DNA from: Fasciolopsis buskii | Lineage: Eukaryota > Platyhelminthes > Trematoda > Plagiorchiida > Fasciolidae | Direction of reading: 5' to 3' | DNA: 64,000 nucleotides | Assembly: GCA_008360955.1 (NCBI GenBank) | Contig: LUCM01000056.1 | Coordinates: forward strand, 9,127 to 73,126 | Shown here: positions 34,061 through 47,200 of the stretch, one piece after another | Layout: every line of letters starts with the position of its first letter | How positions within the stretch are numbered: position 1 is the stretch's first letter | Position numbers and translations under genes: made by a program | Notes under the pieces: model-generated | The model's input: only the letters and a program-made list of their open reading frames with translations | Told to the model about the DNA's origin: nothing | Databases searched by the model: none

Positions 34061-34860
34061 GCCAAACCCGTAAAACGTTTTGGCTGTAATAGTGCAAATG
34101 ACCTTTTGTGTTGTGTATTTTCATTGACGGCTGGGAAATTGAAAATGCATAGAAATATCTATTTGCCCGACGATTGCGAAAACGATGTCTACCTATGTAT
34201 AATTTATATACATGTATATGCAAACATATGCGTTTGCACTAAGGTGATATAATATTTGTAAACATTTTTGCTCCGTAATCGCTACATTAATTCAGTTTCA
34301 CGAGTTTATGTATATAGCTATTTCGTATATCTATTTAAGGTGATAAATATATGTATGTAAATGTATATATACTTACATAACTGTCTATATATACATATAG
34401 AAATATATATACACATAAATAAATAGATATGCATCTATAAGTATATAAATAAGCGTGCCCCTCAAGGGATTATATATGTCAAATTATCTGGTACCTTAAT
34501 TATACATGTTGATGGCGGAAGGCGATAAACCTATATAAGTATATCTGCAGAGTAGACACATACGTATATGAACTTATGTATATAATCGTTATATATACAG
34601 CTATGTATGTTTCCACTATGCATGAATATCGAATATATTGTTGCATCGACAAGTACAAATTACTTAATGATTAAATGTTCATAAACATTTGTTGCCCCAT
34701 GTGGGAAGACTATATGTACACATGTCGGTATGGCAACTGTTGCCTACGCATGCAATGATTTTCTAATCTGAAAATATATGCATACATTCGTTAACCGCTT
34801 AATCGTATGATTTAGGCATATATTGCAGTTTGCCCCCCAAGGTAGTTATACTGACAATAA
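34060..34860. repeat. AT-rich, TATATA/TATGTA low-complexity tract
   Basis: Densely repeated TATATAC, ATATGTATA and ACATATA words without a fixed period, most concentrated at 34180-34620. No coding frame of note. It resembles a degenerate TA-rich microsatellite. Confidence 0.75.
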
Positions 34861-35140
34861 ATGCCCGACGGAAAAACGTACGACCCCTCTTGCAGCCCCG
34901 GGCCATGTTTGCCTTTCGTCTGGTATATATGGCTAACAACACCCATAAGCATCTCTAGACCAACGCAAGCCTATGTCTGCCTCAGCATACATTCTAATAT
35001 TTGCATGCGTACAGTGGAATATTTGCACTATTGCTAAACGACTGAGCACCAAAACCCCAACCATTGTTGCGCACGTGAAAGAAGACTCACGTACCAACAA
35101 TCCAATGCACACAATGAAGCCATAAAAGAATTAACCGATT
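34861..35140. other. No recognised gene
   Basis: Nothing recognised. Confidence 0.5.
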
Positions 35141-35640
35141 TTGGAAATCGGTGCCAGTAATCGGATAGTGGTGGCCCCAAAAGGGGGAAGTGGTGGCGTT
35201 CACGTCAATTCCGTCTCTCCCGCGATCCTCGTTCCTTGCACCTCTGTCGTCTTTCGTGGGCCTCCGGGGTCGACTTCATCCTCTTCTTCCGTCCTACGTC
35301 GTCATGGACTCCTCATGTCTACCTGCAATGAAAATGGTGAATATTAATTTTAATATTACTTACTTTTTGCTGATAGGCAGTGCCCACAGGTGTAAACCTC
35401 TTGGCCCAGATAGTTGGCGCAATGCGAGTGAACCCAACGTTGGTTGAACTTATCCCGCGCATATCGACAAACCTCCCTAGCATTACAAAAATTTCCATTA
35501 AGCTGATTACTTGCGCCTCCTGCTCTGGGTTTGGCTCACGATTGCCTGCGTAATAACGGTCATGAGACCGATGGAAGGAATAACTCTGTTGCAGACAACT
35601 TCCAACCACCTGGTGTTGTCTGCTAACTGCACGCAACATG
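35141..35640. other. Coding-like segment with a possible 40-bp intron, unrecognised
   Basis: On plus, an ATG at 35304 opens a short frame. Removing a GT...AG stretch at 35337-35376 (T-rich before AG) joins it to GVNLLAQIVGAMRVNPTLVE, a frame open to about 35550. Very short introns are known in flatworms. On minus, a 106-codon frame (35639-35319) is also open. Either could be chance, and no family is recognised. Confidence 0.2.
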
Positions 35641-35689
35641 ACGAATGCTGGGTAGTTAATGTTTGGAAACCTGCAAATAAATATTACTT

Positions 35690-36150
35690 AACAAGACGAC
35701 AGACGTACCGACGTCCACTTTGATTTCTACGACGTTTGTTTACACAGCAGTACTTGATGCGATGGTACAGAAAAGAAGAGGAAAGAGATCGCGGATGCTC
35801 TCGGAGCCAATTTCCGGAGCTGACACTGTGATGTTTGTAAAAGGACGTAGGTGTCTTATGCTGAAAACCCTAAAATCACATTAAAGATCCGAAAAACTAG
35901 CATAAAATATGAACATAGCGGGGGAACACTTCTGAATCATCTATATGGGCAGCAGTCGCGTCCGCACGAACAGCCGTGGCAGCCATGAGAGCGCAACTGG
36001 CGTGATTTCCGATTCGACATGTATTTATGCCCAAAATTGTCCGTTTAAACAATAATCAGGTTCACGGGATTACCATTTTCATAATTTCCGAAAAATGCAC
36101 GAAACCATATTCATTCCATCTCCATAACAATTATCTTTTAGCTTTAAAAG
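35690..36150 (+). repeat. Repeat family R3, copy a
   Basis: Matches 58975-59290. Shared blocks are CACTTTGATTTCTA, CCGAAAAACTAGCA, CAGCCATGAGAGCGCAA, TATGCCCAAAAT, CCGTTTAAACAAT, ATTTCCGAAAAATGC and CATATTCATTCCATCTCC. The copies are clearly diverged. No protein family was recognised. Confidence 0.7.
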
Positions 36151-37500
36151 ACCCAATTTTCGACGTGAAAATTCCGTTACTATCGGTTGCGGGCGTGGAG
36201 GTGTCTGCAGTGTTCGGATTTAACAAGTCTATAAAATGAACATGAATGTTAAAATGTCATGAAGATAGTCTCTAAAGACCCTGAGTACAAGGTAAAACCT
36301 GTCAAAGTACCAAAACAGCTGGCGGGAATAGTATTGATGGCTCTTAGGTACTCTGTATTATAATGGATATGAGAAAGTACGCCGGTCATCTTGCCATGGA
36401 TCCTGGAGCCAAGAAAATAGTCAAAAGCCTTTTGAACATGCGGAGGGACAAAGAACATTGGCTAACCGCTGTTCAAAGACAAGAATAATAGAAAAGCCGT
36501 CGGCATTGGTGAGCGAGGGTTGGTATGCGTTGAACTATATATTTAACACTGGTGGGCCAGTGTGAAACAAAAAATGGGTTTCTTCGCTCATTTGTTTGCG
36601 TCTGGAGGCTTAGCTGTTAGCAACTGCTGGCGTGGTGATAGCTGCAGATGTAGGGGGAGAAATTGGGATGATGATCGCGATAGACGATGGCAGCAGCATC
36701 TGAAACAGGGATCTAATTTTGGGTGGCGATTGAATGTCAACGTGATGGGCATGTTAGCCACGGTTGGTAGCTTCAGCAGTAAATCTGTGCAATTGTGAGA
36801 ACTTGTCCGCTCAAAGTGTCACAGGCTCTGCGGATCATATAAAGTGGCCTCCATATCTAGACAGACTTGAAACAGGGTCACCATTCTAAGTTGGTGATTC
36901 ATGTGTATTAGAAGCAACGTTGAATTCATCGTGGCCGTGAAGCAGGTCGTATTTGTCCATCCCGGAATATTTGATCTGAGCTTTGGGTCCGTTTGTTTTT
37001 ACGGTGTGTTGAGACGCGCAAGGATGGGGTCAGAAACTGGATGGTAAACCCTATGCGAGACAGGAGTGCAAACGCACATAACGGGAACGGAAAAACGGAT
37101 AGATGGCAGTCTGCAGATATTCAAGCTGAGGGTTGTGGTGCGTGCAAATCAAAAAACGAGAAGTGATGAATGTTATGTAGAATGAGGTATCCCGTTACGC
37201 TGAAATTCTCGCTTGGAATGAATTAATTGCCAACTTCATGCATAAGTAAGGATTTAGGTTGGGATATTAAACATTAGTTTTGGAGTAAGTGAGAATGTTA
37301 TGTGAGCATTTCTTTCTATACACTTTGCTACATGCGCACTAAAAGAGATAGAAAGTCAGGTATAAACTGCACTGGTTTGTTTCACTGACGGAGTTTTCTG
37401 TCTATACCTAGAGTGATTTGCCCCAGCGGAAACTACTGGGAGTAAAAAATGGCTAGACCTTGTTGAGTGGGTTGAAATAAGACTTCAAGTGTTGCATTCA
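36151..37500. other. No recognised gene
   Basis: Short frames only (up to 78 codons). None is recognised. Confidence 0.45.
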
Positions 37501-37533
37501 CTGAATACCCTAAGCCCGATTCACAGGTTCTTT

Positions 37534-39115
37534 CTATTGGAGTGTAAAGATCGTGCATGTATAGCAAATGTCGACGGTTATTCTCTTCTTAATTTCGTCT
37601 TTGGCGGTAACGGAGGCAGAAGAAATTATTCTTATATGTAGGGGTAGTTTATTCCACAGGGAGGAATAATTGATGATGATATTTTTCCTAAGTGTTCTCC
37701 TCGACATAGGAACTGACACCAAGAACTCAGCTCGGCGCAAGCCATAGGAAAAATTGTTTGTTACTTGGGGTGCGGAGGTGCACATTTTTACCAGTAAGCC
37801 TGTGAAAAAGGAGAGGTTGATGTAAACTCGACGCAGCCATAAGGGATAGAGGTGTAGTTTTATGCAGCGTACCATGTAGTTTAGCGAGGAGGAGTAACCC
37901 AGAAGTTGTTTTTTAAATGTTTGTTGAACATTCTCAATCTCCAGTCTGTCCCTCTGCCGCATGTTGGAACACATGATGGTACAGTATTCCAGAAGATGTC
38001 TTACATGCGTTTACATATTACCAACTTACTTTTCTGGTTTCCAAAACTTTTGTGCGCCAACCCAAGTAGTCTCCCAGCTTTTGCAACTTGTATCAGGGTG
38101 TGTTCTGAGAAGTCGAATGTGCTGGAGTAATGCAAACCCAGGTCTCGATAATGTGAGGGGAAGGAATGACTTCTTGGCTAATCTCAAATGTTCCTGTAGA
38201 AAGGTGGCATTTGTATGCGTGTGTGCTGCTTTTGTGGGCCGAGGAGTTCATTGTCCAAGTTGCGCACCATTAATCAACCGATAGTAGATCATTGTTACAT
38301 TATCTTTGATGGTTTTGAGGTCACGGAGGGAAACGTGTAAACAATGTTTACATCGTCTGCAAACAGAACAAAACTGCCATGCCTAATGATGCGAAAAATT
38401 TCGCTGATATACAGCAGAAACAGTAGTAGACCTAGTGCGCTTCTTCGAATAAAGCTGCTAGTAATCGGACGAGGCTTGGATAAGGTTCCATATGCATTCA
38501 CTACTCGCAGTCTAGAGGCCAAATAAGAAGAGAACCAAGCCAGAATGGGCGTATTTATACCGCAGATTCTGACTTTTATGAAAAGTGTTGCGATGAGATA
38601 CGCGATCAAAAGCCTTTGCCATATCTAAGAAAACCACAATCACTGACTTTCCGTCTTTGGCAGCCTTAGTCGCTATGTTTAGGAAATCAGTCATGCAAGT
38701 AGAACATGATTCACCTTAAAAGAAACCATGTTGGCCGGCGTTAATGAGGTCATGATCTAATGAGCGATTTGTTAACTTACTTTTTATTATTCTTTCCATA
38801 ATGCGAGGGACAAGTGGGTTGTGATTGACGGGCCTGTAATTAGATAGGTCCTGCTTTGAACCGTTTTCGTCAACCGGGAAAATGACGGAAGTTTCCACCA
38901 ATGGGGAAAATTGCCACAGTTTAAGAAGTTTATATAGATTGGACAAAGTTATAGGGATGACTGCACCCCGAAATTGGAAGAGGTCTGGGGCAAGGTGGTC
39001 CGATTCAACGTGGAAAGACGGTCTCGGTCTTATCATTAGTGATTTACATCGCTTGGGTGAAAAGAGAATCTTGGGGGGAAGCAGAGGAGATATGGCGGAA
39101 TATCCGGTATAATGG
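37534..39115 (-). pseudogene. CR1/Jockey-like LINE reverse transcriptase, nearly complete but broken
   Basis: From 39115 downwards, the minus strand gives the RT N-terminus (SPLVETSVIFPVDENGSKQD, LSNYRPVNHNPLVPRIMERI), AGQHGFF, then KDGKSVIVVFLDMAKAFD (motif A with its Asp) and RVSH. Next come the priming box remains (ITSSFIRRSALGLLLFLLYI) and FADDVNI with the catalytic FADD box (38352-38363). The C-terminal domain follows (LLEYCTIMCSN, LHLYPLWLRRVYINLSFF, SSLWNKLPLHIR at 37.97-37.6 kb). The catalytic residues are retained, but stops and frame changes separate the blocks. RT copies the LINE RNA at a nicked target. No endonuclease was seen upstream, so it is 5'-truncated. Confidence 0.88.
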
Positions 39116-39492
39116 TGTTGTCGTCATTCGTCATATAGGCAGCGAAATAATCACTGAACACTCAAAATCCTTAGAGGGCACGTGCCCCTGAATATGACTG
39201 ACATGATTTAAGTACTAGTTAGGGAGTTGTTAATTATTAGCAGTTTTGCCAGTGCTGCAGCCTTGTTGGAAGAGTGTAACGCTTGAAGTACCTTCAGTTG
39301 AAGAGAATCGAAGTGTCTTGATCTCCCTAAACAGACGGTTCACTTGCAATATCAAAGCAAATTTTTCATTTTTTGAATCTTGTTTGGATTAAAGATTACT
39401 TATTTTGAGACGGCTCAAGATGTTCAACCTTTCGCGGATTGTGCCAAATTGGATTAGAAAGATTAGATCAAGGCACACACCTAGAGCAGAGA
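39116..39492. other. No recognised gene
   Basis: Nothing recognised between the LINE and duplication D3. Confidence 0.5.
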
Positions 39493-40394
39493 CTGAACAT
39501 TGCCGATTGTCGGTGGACAATTAATTCTAGATCTTGAAGTATTTGACGGGAAATGAATTAAGCCTTTATTTTAGCATCGCTCATGCAGCACCAGTTATGC
39601 GTTACCTTTGTCGTGGAAAATAGAATTTGTGGGGGGCAAGGTTTTACGGAATTCATGAAAGACATAGCGATACAGTGAAGAATTCTGTACAAGGCGCAGA
39701 AGTTTATGCACAGAAGCTCGGGCCTGAATAGGTCTAGATGAAGTATAAGCCATGGTTCCTTTTATGACAAAAGCGAGGGGCAGCCAACAATTGTCTGGGA
39801 CAACGAACGCCGGACACATTCAATCGAAGGTCGGTCCTCGTTTGTGGCACTGTGGAATGTTATTGAACAATACCACAAAACCGGTATCCAATGATACATT
39901 ATTTTGGCAAAGTGCACCTAAGTAGCTTATGAGAGCTAACGATGAGTCTGGTGTTCTTCTGGCCATGTAAGTCTCAAATGACATATTCAGAAAAAGTAAT
40001 CTCGCATAAGTGAGCAAGTCCCAGACCACGTGTGGATGCATTTAACCTAACAACTGTTTGGTGAAACCGCAGAAATCCATCAGAGACTTCGCACCTATAA
40101 GTCATGTAGCTTTTTCTAGTCGCGGAGAACTCCTTCAGGCTAGAGCTACACTGAAATTTGAGCCATTTTTACTTTTGCGGTGTTTTTTCCATGAACGTTT
40201 AACACGCGCGATCTTGATATAAGCAGAAACCAAAATTAGGAAAACATGGAAGAGCCAAAGACTGCTAACGACGCCGATGGCGCCGTGGAAAACTCATTTG
40301 TGATGAAATACAATAATGGCAATGGACGATATGTTTGATGAATATATGACTGGTGCAGACTTCTATGGTTATTACTGCGCTCATCAGCAACCAT
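39493..40394. repeat. Duplication D3, copy 2 (direct, partner 32643-33544)
   Basis: Identical to copy 1 as far as I can read, including both minus-strand frames (40041-39820, 39819-39595) and the ATG-led frame at 40246. It lies just upstream, on the minus strand, of the LINE reverse transcriptase. Confidence 0.9.
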
Positions 40395-43300
40395 AGTCTG
40401 ATCCTACTTCTTCAATAATTTGATGTTTTTTCGGCGGACATATACATGACATTGAGCGAAGTGTCCGGCTGAGGTATCAGTCACCAACGCCGCTTGCTTA
40501 TTTTCCTTCCGAATGTGAGTTCTAGAATTTTTGGTTTTGCCTGAGATGCTTTTGTGATGAACGTCTTTGTATTTTTCTGGCTGAGATTTACGACGCTGAC
40601 GTGATTTGCTGTTCATAGTCCACTGGAATTTCGGCGGGGAAGTTTTTGCTGGAATGGATAATGTGTGGCCTTGTTCTAAAGCGTGGTGTGCATCTGCATT
40701 AGCCGGGCGATGCGCCTGAATCGAATCTCAAATCGTGAAACGCGGTAAGGCCAAAAAATTGGGAAAAGCGAAGGACAATCTTAAATATATCCCACTTGGC
40801 CGTTAATTTGAGCAGACACGAGAAGAATAAGATCTAAATTAGGAAAATGCCTCTGGAGTTTTGCAATGCCATGAGATGATTATAGCTTGAATTCGAACGG
40901 CACTAAAATGAGCAAGGTCGAGTATCGGATGAACTGAGTTTAACAGCCATTCCGGGCCCACGAAGTTACGTATGCTGACCAGGTGAAAAGCTGAGCAAGG
41001 TACCTAACGTAGGTTGCTACAGCTGGTTGTTAGAAGGAATTTTACGAATTGCTTGGCAAGCGATAGAGGGGTGAAACAGTAACGAATATACCTGGATCGC
41101 TTGCAGTGGCATAAATCCAAGGCGTCGCTAAAGCTGAATTCTTGGTAAACTCCGATGACCAGTTTTTTGAACGCCTGATGATCAGAACTTACCGTCCACT
41201 CTTTTATATGCCGAAACTGTTGGTAATAAAGTGTGTAAACAACGAGAACGGGAAAACGATCATGGTGCAAAGGATAATATTTATACGCTACACATTTTAT
41301 GATAAATATGAGCACACTGGTCCACGCAGTCTTGGAGTAGGCTGTCCCAGGCAAGCCATATAGGTTACCGTAGTCGTACAAGAACCAAACTGTTTGAAAA
41401 CAGAGTAGTGCAGGTAACTAGCTGGTAACTTCATTCAATATATCCGTTGCTGTGTGCAGTACAATAAACAATAAAGCTTGATCAGTGCGTCGGACAAGGA
41501 TCGGTTAACTTCTTGGAAGAACACGATTAAAATTTGAGGACAGTTGAGAATCAGAAAGTAATATAAAAGTAGTTCAATCGCCATTGATGACAGTCAAGCT
41601 AGCAGCGCGGCTAAGGCAACGTTTTCTTTATTTTAGTTTACCATTCGTTCATCCATTCCCTTTTTGCAATACAGGAAATCGGGCATGGCAGTTAGCTGAA
41701 CGAATATCCCGAAACGCTCCATGCCGTGGCAGTTTTGGGTTCGTTAATCATACCAGCCATCAAACAGCGCTATTAGTTCAACGAGACTTGGGTCGCCTAT
41801 GTTAGCTCAAATAAACTTCAGGAGTATAGCGATGCACACGTTATTTGCGTGATATTTTACAGCCGCAACGTAAAACTCTGGAGCGAGGAAAGCTATTCAA
41901 ATAAAAATTGAAACAGTTTGGAGGACGCTTGCTTAAAACCCAAAGGTCACAGTATAATCATGGAAGAAGTTTGGAGTAGGAGATATAGATTTACTACAGT
42001 GCTAAGGACATTGAAGATTTCTACAACCTACAGTTATATCCAGAGACAATTTGTCTAGGAAGCCAAGCAAAATGATCCCAAGACTGAGTCACAGCTACGT
42101 GTTCGGATAAGATTGCTAACTGCAATAGGAAGAGATAATCCGCTTAAGCATCCTAGCGGGATTAAAGAAACGGTTAGTTATTGGTCACTGAGTGTGTTCA
42201 ACCTAAAATTCAAGTGGGTTTAGAATATATATCTAGTAAAAACGTAGAGTCCTTAGCAACGCAGACTGCCATTAGTTGATGGCGCTGCGATATATATTAA
42301 AAGATTATCAATGAAGTAATTTGAGGTGACTGCGAATGAAGGAGTGATAGCCAGGAGGAAGATCGCCAAAACATGTGGATTGCAGCTTGTGGTAGTAGGC
42401 AGATAGGTGACTGGCCAAATCAAGGGGGTATGTGCTAAAGACCTGGCGGCTATTCTTTGGTGAATCCATCAACGTGGCCCTTCTTCTCTGTGTAAACTGT
42501 TTACGCTTGCTCGTATTCACTTTGGCGAAGCGAGGTATAAATCTGCAATTAGTAATAAAGAAAGTTTGAAGACGGCATTCAAGCGGTAGCTAGTCTAAAA
42601 CCCGGTCGGTTTAGCAACCTAGACGTCAGGGATGTTGGCCAAGTAAATGGCGGGACTCTCTGAAAAATATGTGTAAATTAAATTAGGTACGTTAGTGAAC
42701 ATATATTCATGAATACACATGAGTTACTAGACAGCGGTTGGTTTAGATCCATGAGAAATTTACTCCAAGAAAAGTTAAAAGGGGCACCAATTGCACCTAA
42801 CTGATTCGAAATGAAGTTTGCACGTCCTCGCGGTTGCGATGTGAATGAAATTAACCTGGGTGCCTGGTGGGATATGCAGCCAGCAGTCAATAGCCGCACC
42901 TGTGTTCATTCCTCGTCGAGCAAAAATCACTGAGATAAATGCGTTTGTACCGTCAGGCAATGTTTTCCACGTTACGCGCAGGGGTAGTCTAATTTGTTTT
43001 AATATGTAGGCATATTGTCTGTCTATTGTGTTTATTTACTCTAGTTGTAAGGCGGAGAAACTCCAGAGGAAATGCAGCGGAGAATGTGGCTTCATTGTGG
43101 AGAAAACGAACGAACAGGGAATTTCAGGGGTTTGGCTACAAAGCAAGACTTGTGGTTAACAAATCCGTACAGGATGACATGGTCTTGGATAGTCAATATG
43201 AAACAGAGACAAAAGTGCAAGTGAGATTTAAAAGCTTGTTCTGGATTGATGATTGTACCAGTTGCGTGTGTAACAGATTGGTTCTCCTGGATTGCTTGTT

Positions 43301-44879
43301 TAACCGAACGTTAACCGCCTATCACCGTTGGCATTTGAGCGTTGCTCACGCACTTTCCGTTTGCACGTTCTTGCAAAATATACTTAAACTTCTACGGCTT
43401 CCAACTGTTTTTTTGTTGTACCGGTCAGGTGTCTGGGTTGACAGTATCGCAATTGCACAAAGAGAACTCAGCGTAACACAAAAGTTGTTATGGTTAAAGG
43501 CAAGCAAACGAAATAGGAGAAACATGTTAGGACAATGGGCCTCATGGACGTTCACTGGGTTTGCACGCCATTCCGTAAGTAGTAGTAATGGGTGCTGTGA
43601 CCAAAAGTAAGTTCTCATCTAGGTGCAGGCTCACAAGGAAGTCAACGGATTGGTTTGGGTCAATTTCGGGTTGGACCGACCAGCGCTGGAGCGAGAGATC
43701 ATGCTATTAGCGTTGCAGCAGTGACGACTAACTAGAGCATAGGCTAGAGTGTGAGTTGTCGACCCCAAAGTCTCCGCTGTTACTAAAATTTCTGGCGAAT
43801 ATTTGTGGCCACTGGAAGGCCTGGAAAAGAATCAGAAAGGAAAGTGGTCTGTTATTTAATCCAACCGTTTTTGTGGTCAGTTAACAAAAGGAAAGTACGT
43901 GGCCAGATGCATTTAGGTTCACAAATAGTTGAGTGATTCAAGCAAGTAATAACAGTCACTTTCCTGTGACGGTTTCCGGGTCCACATGAGCTTAGTGAAA
44001 TGGGGGAGTGTTTTGACGAAGAGAAGGTATGCAAGGAACTACCCAACTGCTTACTTTCCCTGAGATGTATGTGCCAGTCATCCCCATACTGCTTGTTTAT
44101 CAATTGGAACGCGTTTCTCGGCGATTTTTTGAGGTCTCTGCAAAAGGCCGCTGCAATGGTCTGATAGACTGGCTTGCACAATGGTCAAGGAATAAAGGCC
44201 ATTCTTTGGACCGTTTGTGGAATTTTTCTGGTTAACGGGCCCATTGCACGTGCGACGGAAGGGATCAGCCATGATTCATCATGTTTGAGATACCGCCAAT
44301 GCTACCCCATTCGGTTACAAGAAAAGGAAACCAGTGAATATATTCGAGCCAAATGCTAGGACGGAAGTTGCAGTGGAAAATCATAAAGAGGTGGCAAATA
44401 GTTTTGGTAAGCAGACGCGATTAACTGCAAAAGAGAGAGATGACAGCCTTTGTTGTAAACGTCGACATAGGTGCCTGGTGTCGGTTGGGATGGAAGGGCC
44501 AGTTTCAGAGCCAAAGGGGCGAATTGTGAAGCATATATAAACACCACGATGCATTGCCCCAAGGTTGTCCAAATACGCAGCCAGATGCATGAATGCCGAG
44601 CATGGGGCGGTGTTGGATTTGACCTCTCACGGGGTCAGCTCTGAGCTGATGGCGCAAATGTACGTTGCTGAAGGTGTATCATTACTTTGCAGTCAGAGGT
44701 AACATTGTTCCTGGGTTCAAACTGATCCCGGCGCAATCTTCTTATCCCATCGGAAGAATGATTGAATCAATTTTGTGCTTTCCATAGATCCTCTGCAAGA
44801 CCGTAACATTCCGAGGGATATTTGTATTTCATACACATTTGCTTATGTTTATATTTCTTTGAACCTGTTTGGAGTGGTG
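40395..44879. other. No recognised gene; one long open frame
   Basis: The longest frame is 194 codons (43026-43610, plus), overlapped on minus by 43346-43618. It has no domain or motif I recognise and no upstream or downstream support. Minus frames at 40404-40616 (basic, KSRQRRKSQPEKYK) and 41004-41381 (125 codons) are also unassigned. Confidence 0.35.
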
Positions 44880-45395
44880 TGCTTTTTCGCGGTCGGAGAT
44901 GCTGACGTAAACTATCCGCGGTTCTTATGGGTTTCACTGACATGAAAAAAACACCAGATTGGGAATAGGTAATCACAAGAAGGATGGTAGCTTGCGCCAC
45001 GGAGTACAGAACCACATATATGACCATCACGCCAACTACGCCACAGCTTATCTTTCCCAAATTAATGCCAGTTGAAACTTGGTACGATACAGGGGCAGTA
45101 AATGGTTCCACTGCGAATGTGGGGGCTTGGGAAAAGACATGCAAGCTGTATTATCAATATGACTATTTAGGTTCGGTTTGCCCGGCTTGCAAAATCGTCA
45201 TACGAAACGCAATCCTGGGGCCCAACCGGTTATGATAAGGGCAAACCTTGCTGAAGCAACAACAGGAAGGATGGTGGCTGACGCCATGGAGTAAAGACCT
45301 GCGAATTAAACTTCCACCAATAAACCGGCAACTTCTCTTTCCTTAATAAATGGCAGTTGAAAGTCGGTATTGAGCATGGGTTTGTCGATTAATCA
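44880..45395 (+). repeat. Repeat family R2, copies b and c in tandem
   Basis: Copy b (44880-45235) is open for 83 codons (44984-45235) and contains TPQLIFPKLMPVETW, VNGSTANVGA and SVCPACK, partly conserved with 27.9 kb. A shorter copy c (45255-45395) follows directly, repeating AAGGATGGT...GCCATGGAGTA and GGCAGTTGAAAGT. Confidence 0.65.
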
Positions 45396-45689
45396 ATTCA
45401 ATTCGTCGGTGTGAAATAAGCACCTTGTTTTAAGAAACTTGGGTGGTTATTCTGCGAATAGAGAGTTGACCGTATCCCAGCAATCACGTAAATGTGAGCC
45501 AGGTTGAGCAGAAAGGGAGAGTGGAAGAAACGTCAAGGAATTTGTTCTGGAATGAAAAGTTCTCAAGGAGAAACTCGCCCCGTAAATCAGAAAGCGTCTG
45601 GTTCACTATTATTATCAGATTGTGCAAGCGGCAAAATAAAACTGCGAAGTGAAACCTTGAACAACATAATTAACATGGTATGGGGTGTT

Positions 45690-47200
45690 ACTGCCAAGGA
45701 GCCCCCGAACTTCTGTTCCCACGAGTTGCGATATCGTGCAGTGTTGCTGACCGAACTCCAGATTCTGAAGATGCTGTAGTGGTAAATAAAAAAATTCTAA
45801 ACCAGCTTTGCAAGCCCAATCCTCTGAGAGATAGGATTCCTACATATGTGCAAAGGTTGATTTGGACTCCCTTTTTGAAGCAGATATCAGGCGACGATAG
45901 AGGAAGCAACTGTTGGAGCAATGAGGTTCAAGAGGAATAATATTATTAAAATTTTTCCTACTGAGCCTGTTATTTAAATGTTCTTTTTGGCTGAGAGGTA
46001 AACGTTTCAAAGACAGTATGGCGTTCGATTTCTGAATAAACAGCCGAAAACTGCCTCTTAACGGTATTGAGACCGTTGGGGCATACAATGTCTACTTACA
46101 CCACCGATACCACAGATGTCTAAATTTTAAGAGTATTTTTCGTTCTATATAACAGAATCGGTTGAGTACCAGTTAGCCGCCTCGTGATTTTGCGCCGAAA
46201 GCTTTTAGCTGCAAGCGCATCTGTTCGTTCCATGCCGTAGCAGATTAAGAACTAATAATATGGAATGGGTCTGACGGGTTCTTTGAAATAGCTTCGTTTA
46301 CCCCGCTTAACCACCAATTTTATTGACTTTTGCAAATGAGTAGCTGGTTTTCCCGGGATGAGGCTGCAGAGGTGTTTTGGACTTAAATATGGAAAACGAA
46401 TGCTGATGGGAACAGTTTGACAGTCAAGTAAAACTTTCATTTGAATAATTTGCGCTTGCAGTAAAGACCAGCTTTTCTTGGCAAACTTCATCACACATTC
46501 TTTCGTCCAAGTGTCCAGAGGCAATAAGTCTTAAGTTAGTTTGGCGACAGTGGGACCTAGACACTGGCAAACGATTTTGGTGCTATCCGCTAAAATGAGA
46601 GGAATGCCATTTCTGTTCATATTGATAGCACCATTAATATGCAAGAGAAGCAGCAATGGGCCTAGTAAATTACCCCGGACTTTAATTTCGTCTAGTGAAG
46701 GGCTATACCACTTGATTTTATCTCTTGATTTTTGACTGAAAGATATAAGGTGGATCATGGGAGTATAGTATCGACGATCCCATCGGATTTGCTTTCGTTT
46801 CTCATCCCATAGTTATATTTTTAGCCGGCGCTTTTTCTTATCCAAATAAATTAACAATACAGAACTTTTGGCGCTAGCGGCCTTCGTAAATACAAATAGC
46901 GTCAGTAATATATGCAGCGAAAGATTTGGTGAAAGCCACGCTCAACAGAATTGACAAGTTTGTTCCCTATGCTGCTGGTGGCAAGCTGGATTGGACGGGG
47001 CCATGAAGGGAAGCTAAAAGGTTATGAATAAACCAGTCAAGGATACACATCAAACTGTCATTTTTATTTTCTGGGAATTTGATCTTACGTGTGTGTATTC
47101 AAGAGGGGCGCACAAAGCATTCCAGCTGCAAAAGTAACCGTGTTCTTAACCATTCGTAACTATCCACCTGAGTTGGAGTTGACAGTTTTCGTGGTCAGCA
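45690..47200 (-). pseudogene. LINE reverse transcriptase fragment (CR1/Jockey-like), decayed
   Basis: Minus-strand 46758-46531 reads VRGNLLGPLLLLLHINGAIN and NGIPLILADSTKIVCQ, the RT priming-box and catalytic-box segment (QGSVLGPLLFLLYIND, LFADDTK). The FADD box is degraded to LADS, losing one Asp. The thumb region follows (WTKECVMKFA, 46.5 kb). Frames at 46088-45688 may be the C-terminal domain, but are weak. Inactive. Confidence 0.65.

Noticed and set aside
34060..34860. AT-rich tract as a centromeric or origin sequence
   Set aside because: No fixed repeat period or conserved unit; it looks like a degenerate TA microsatellite.
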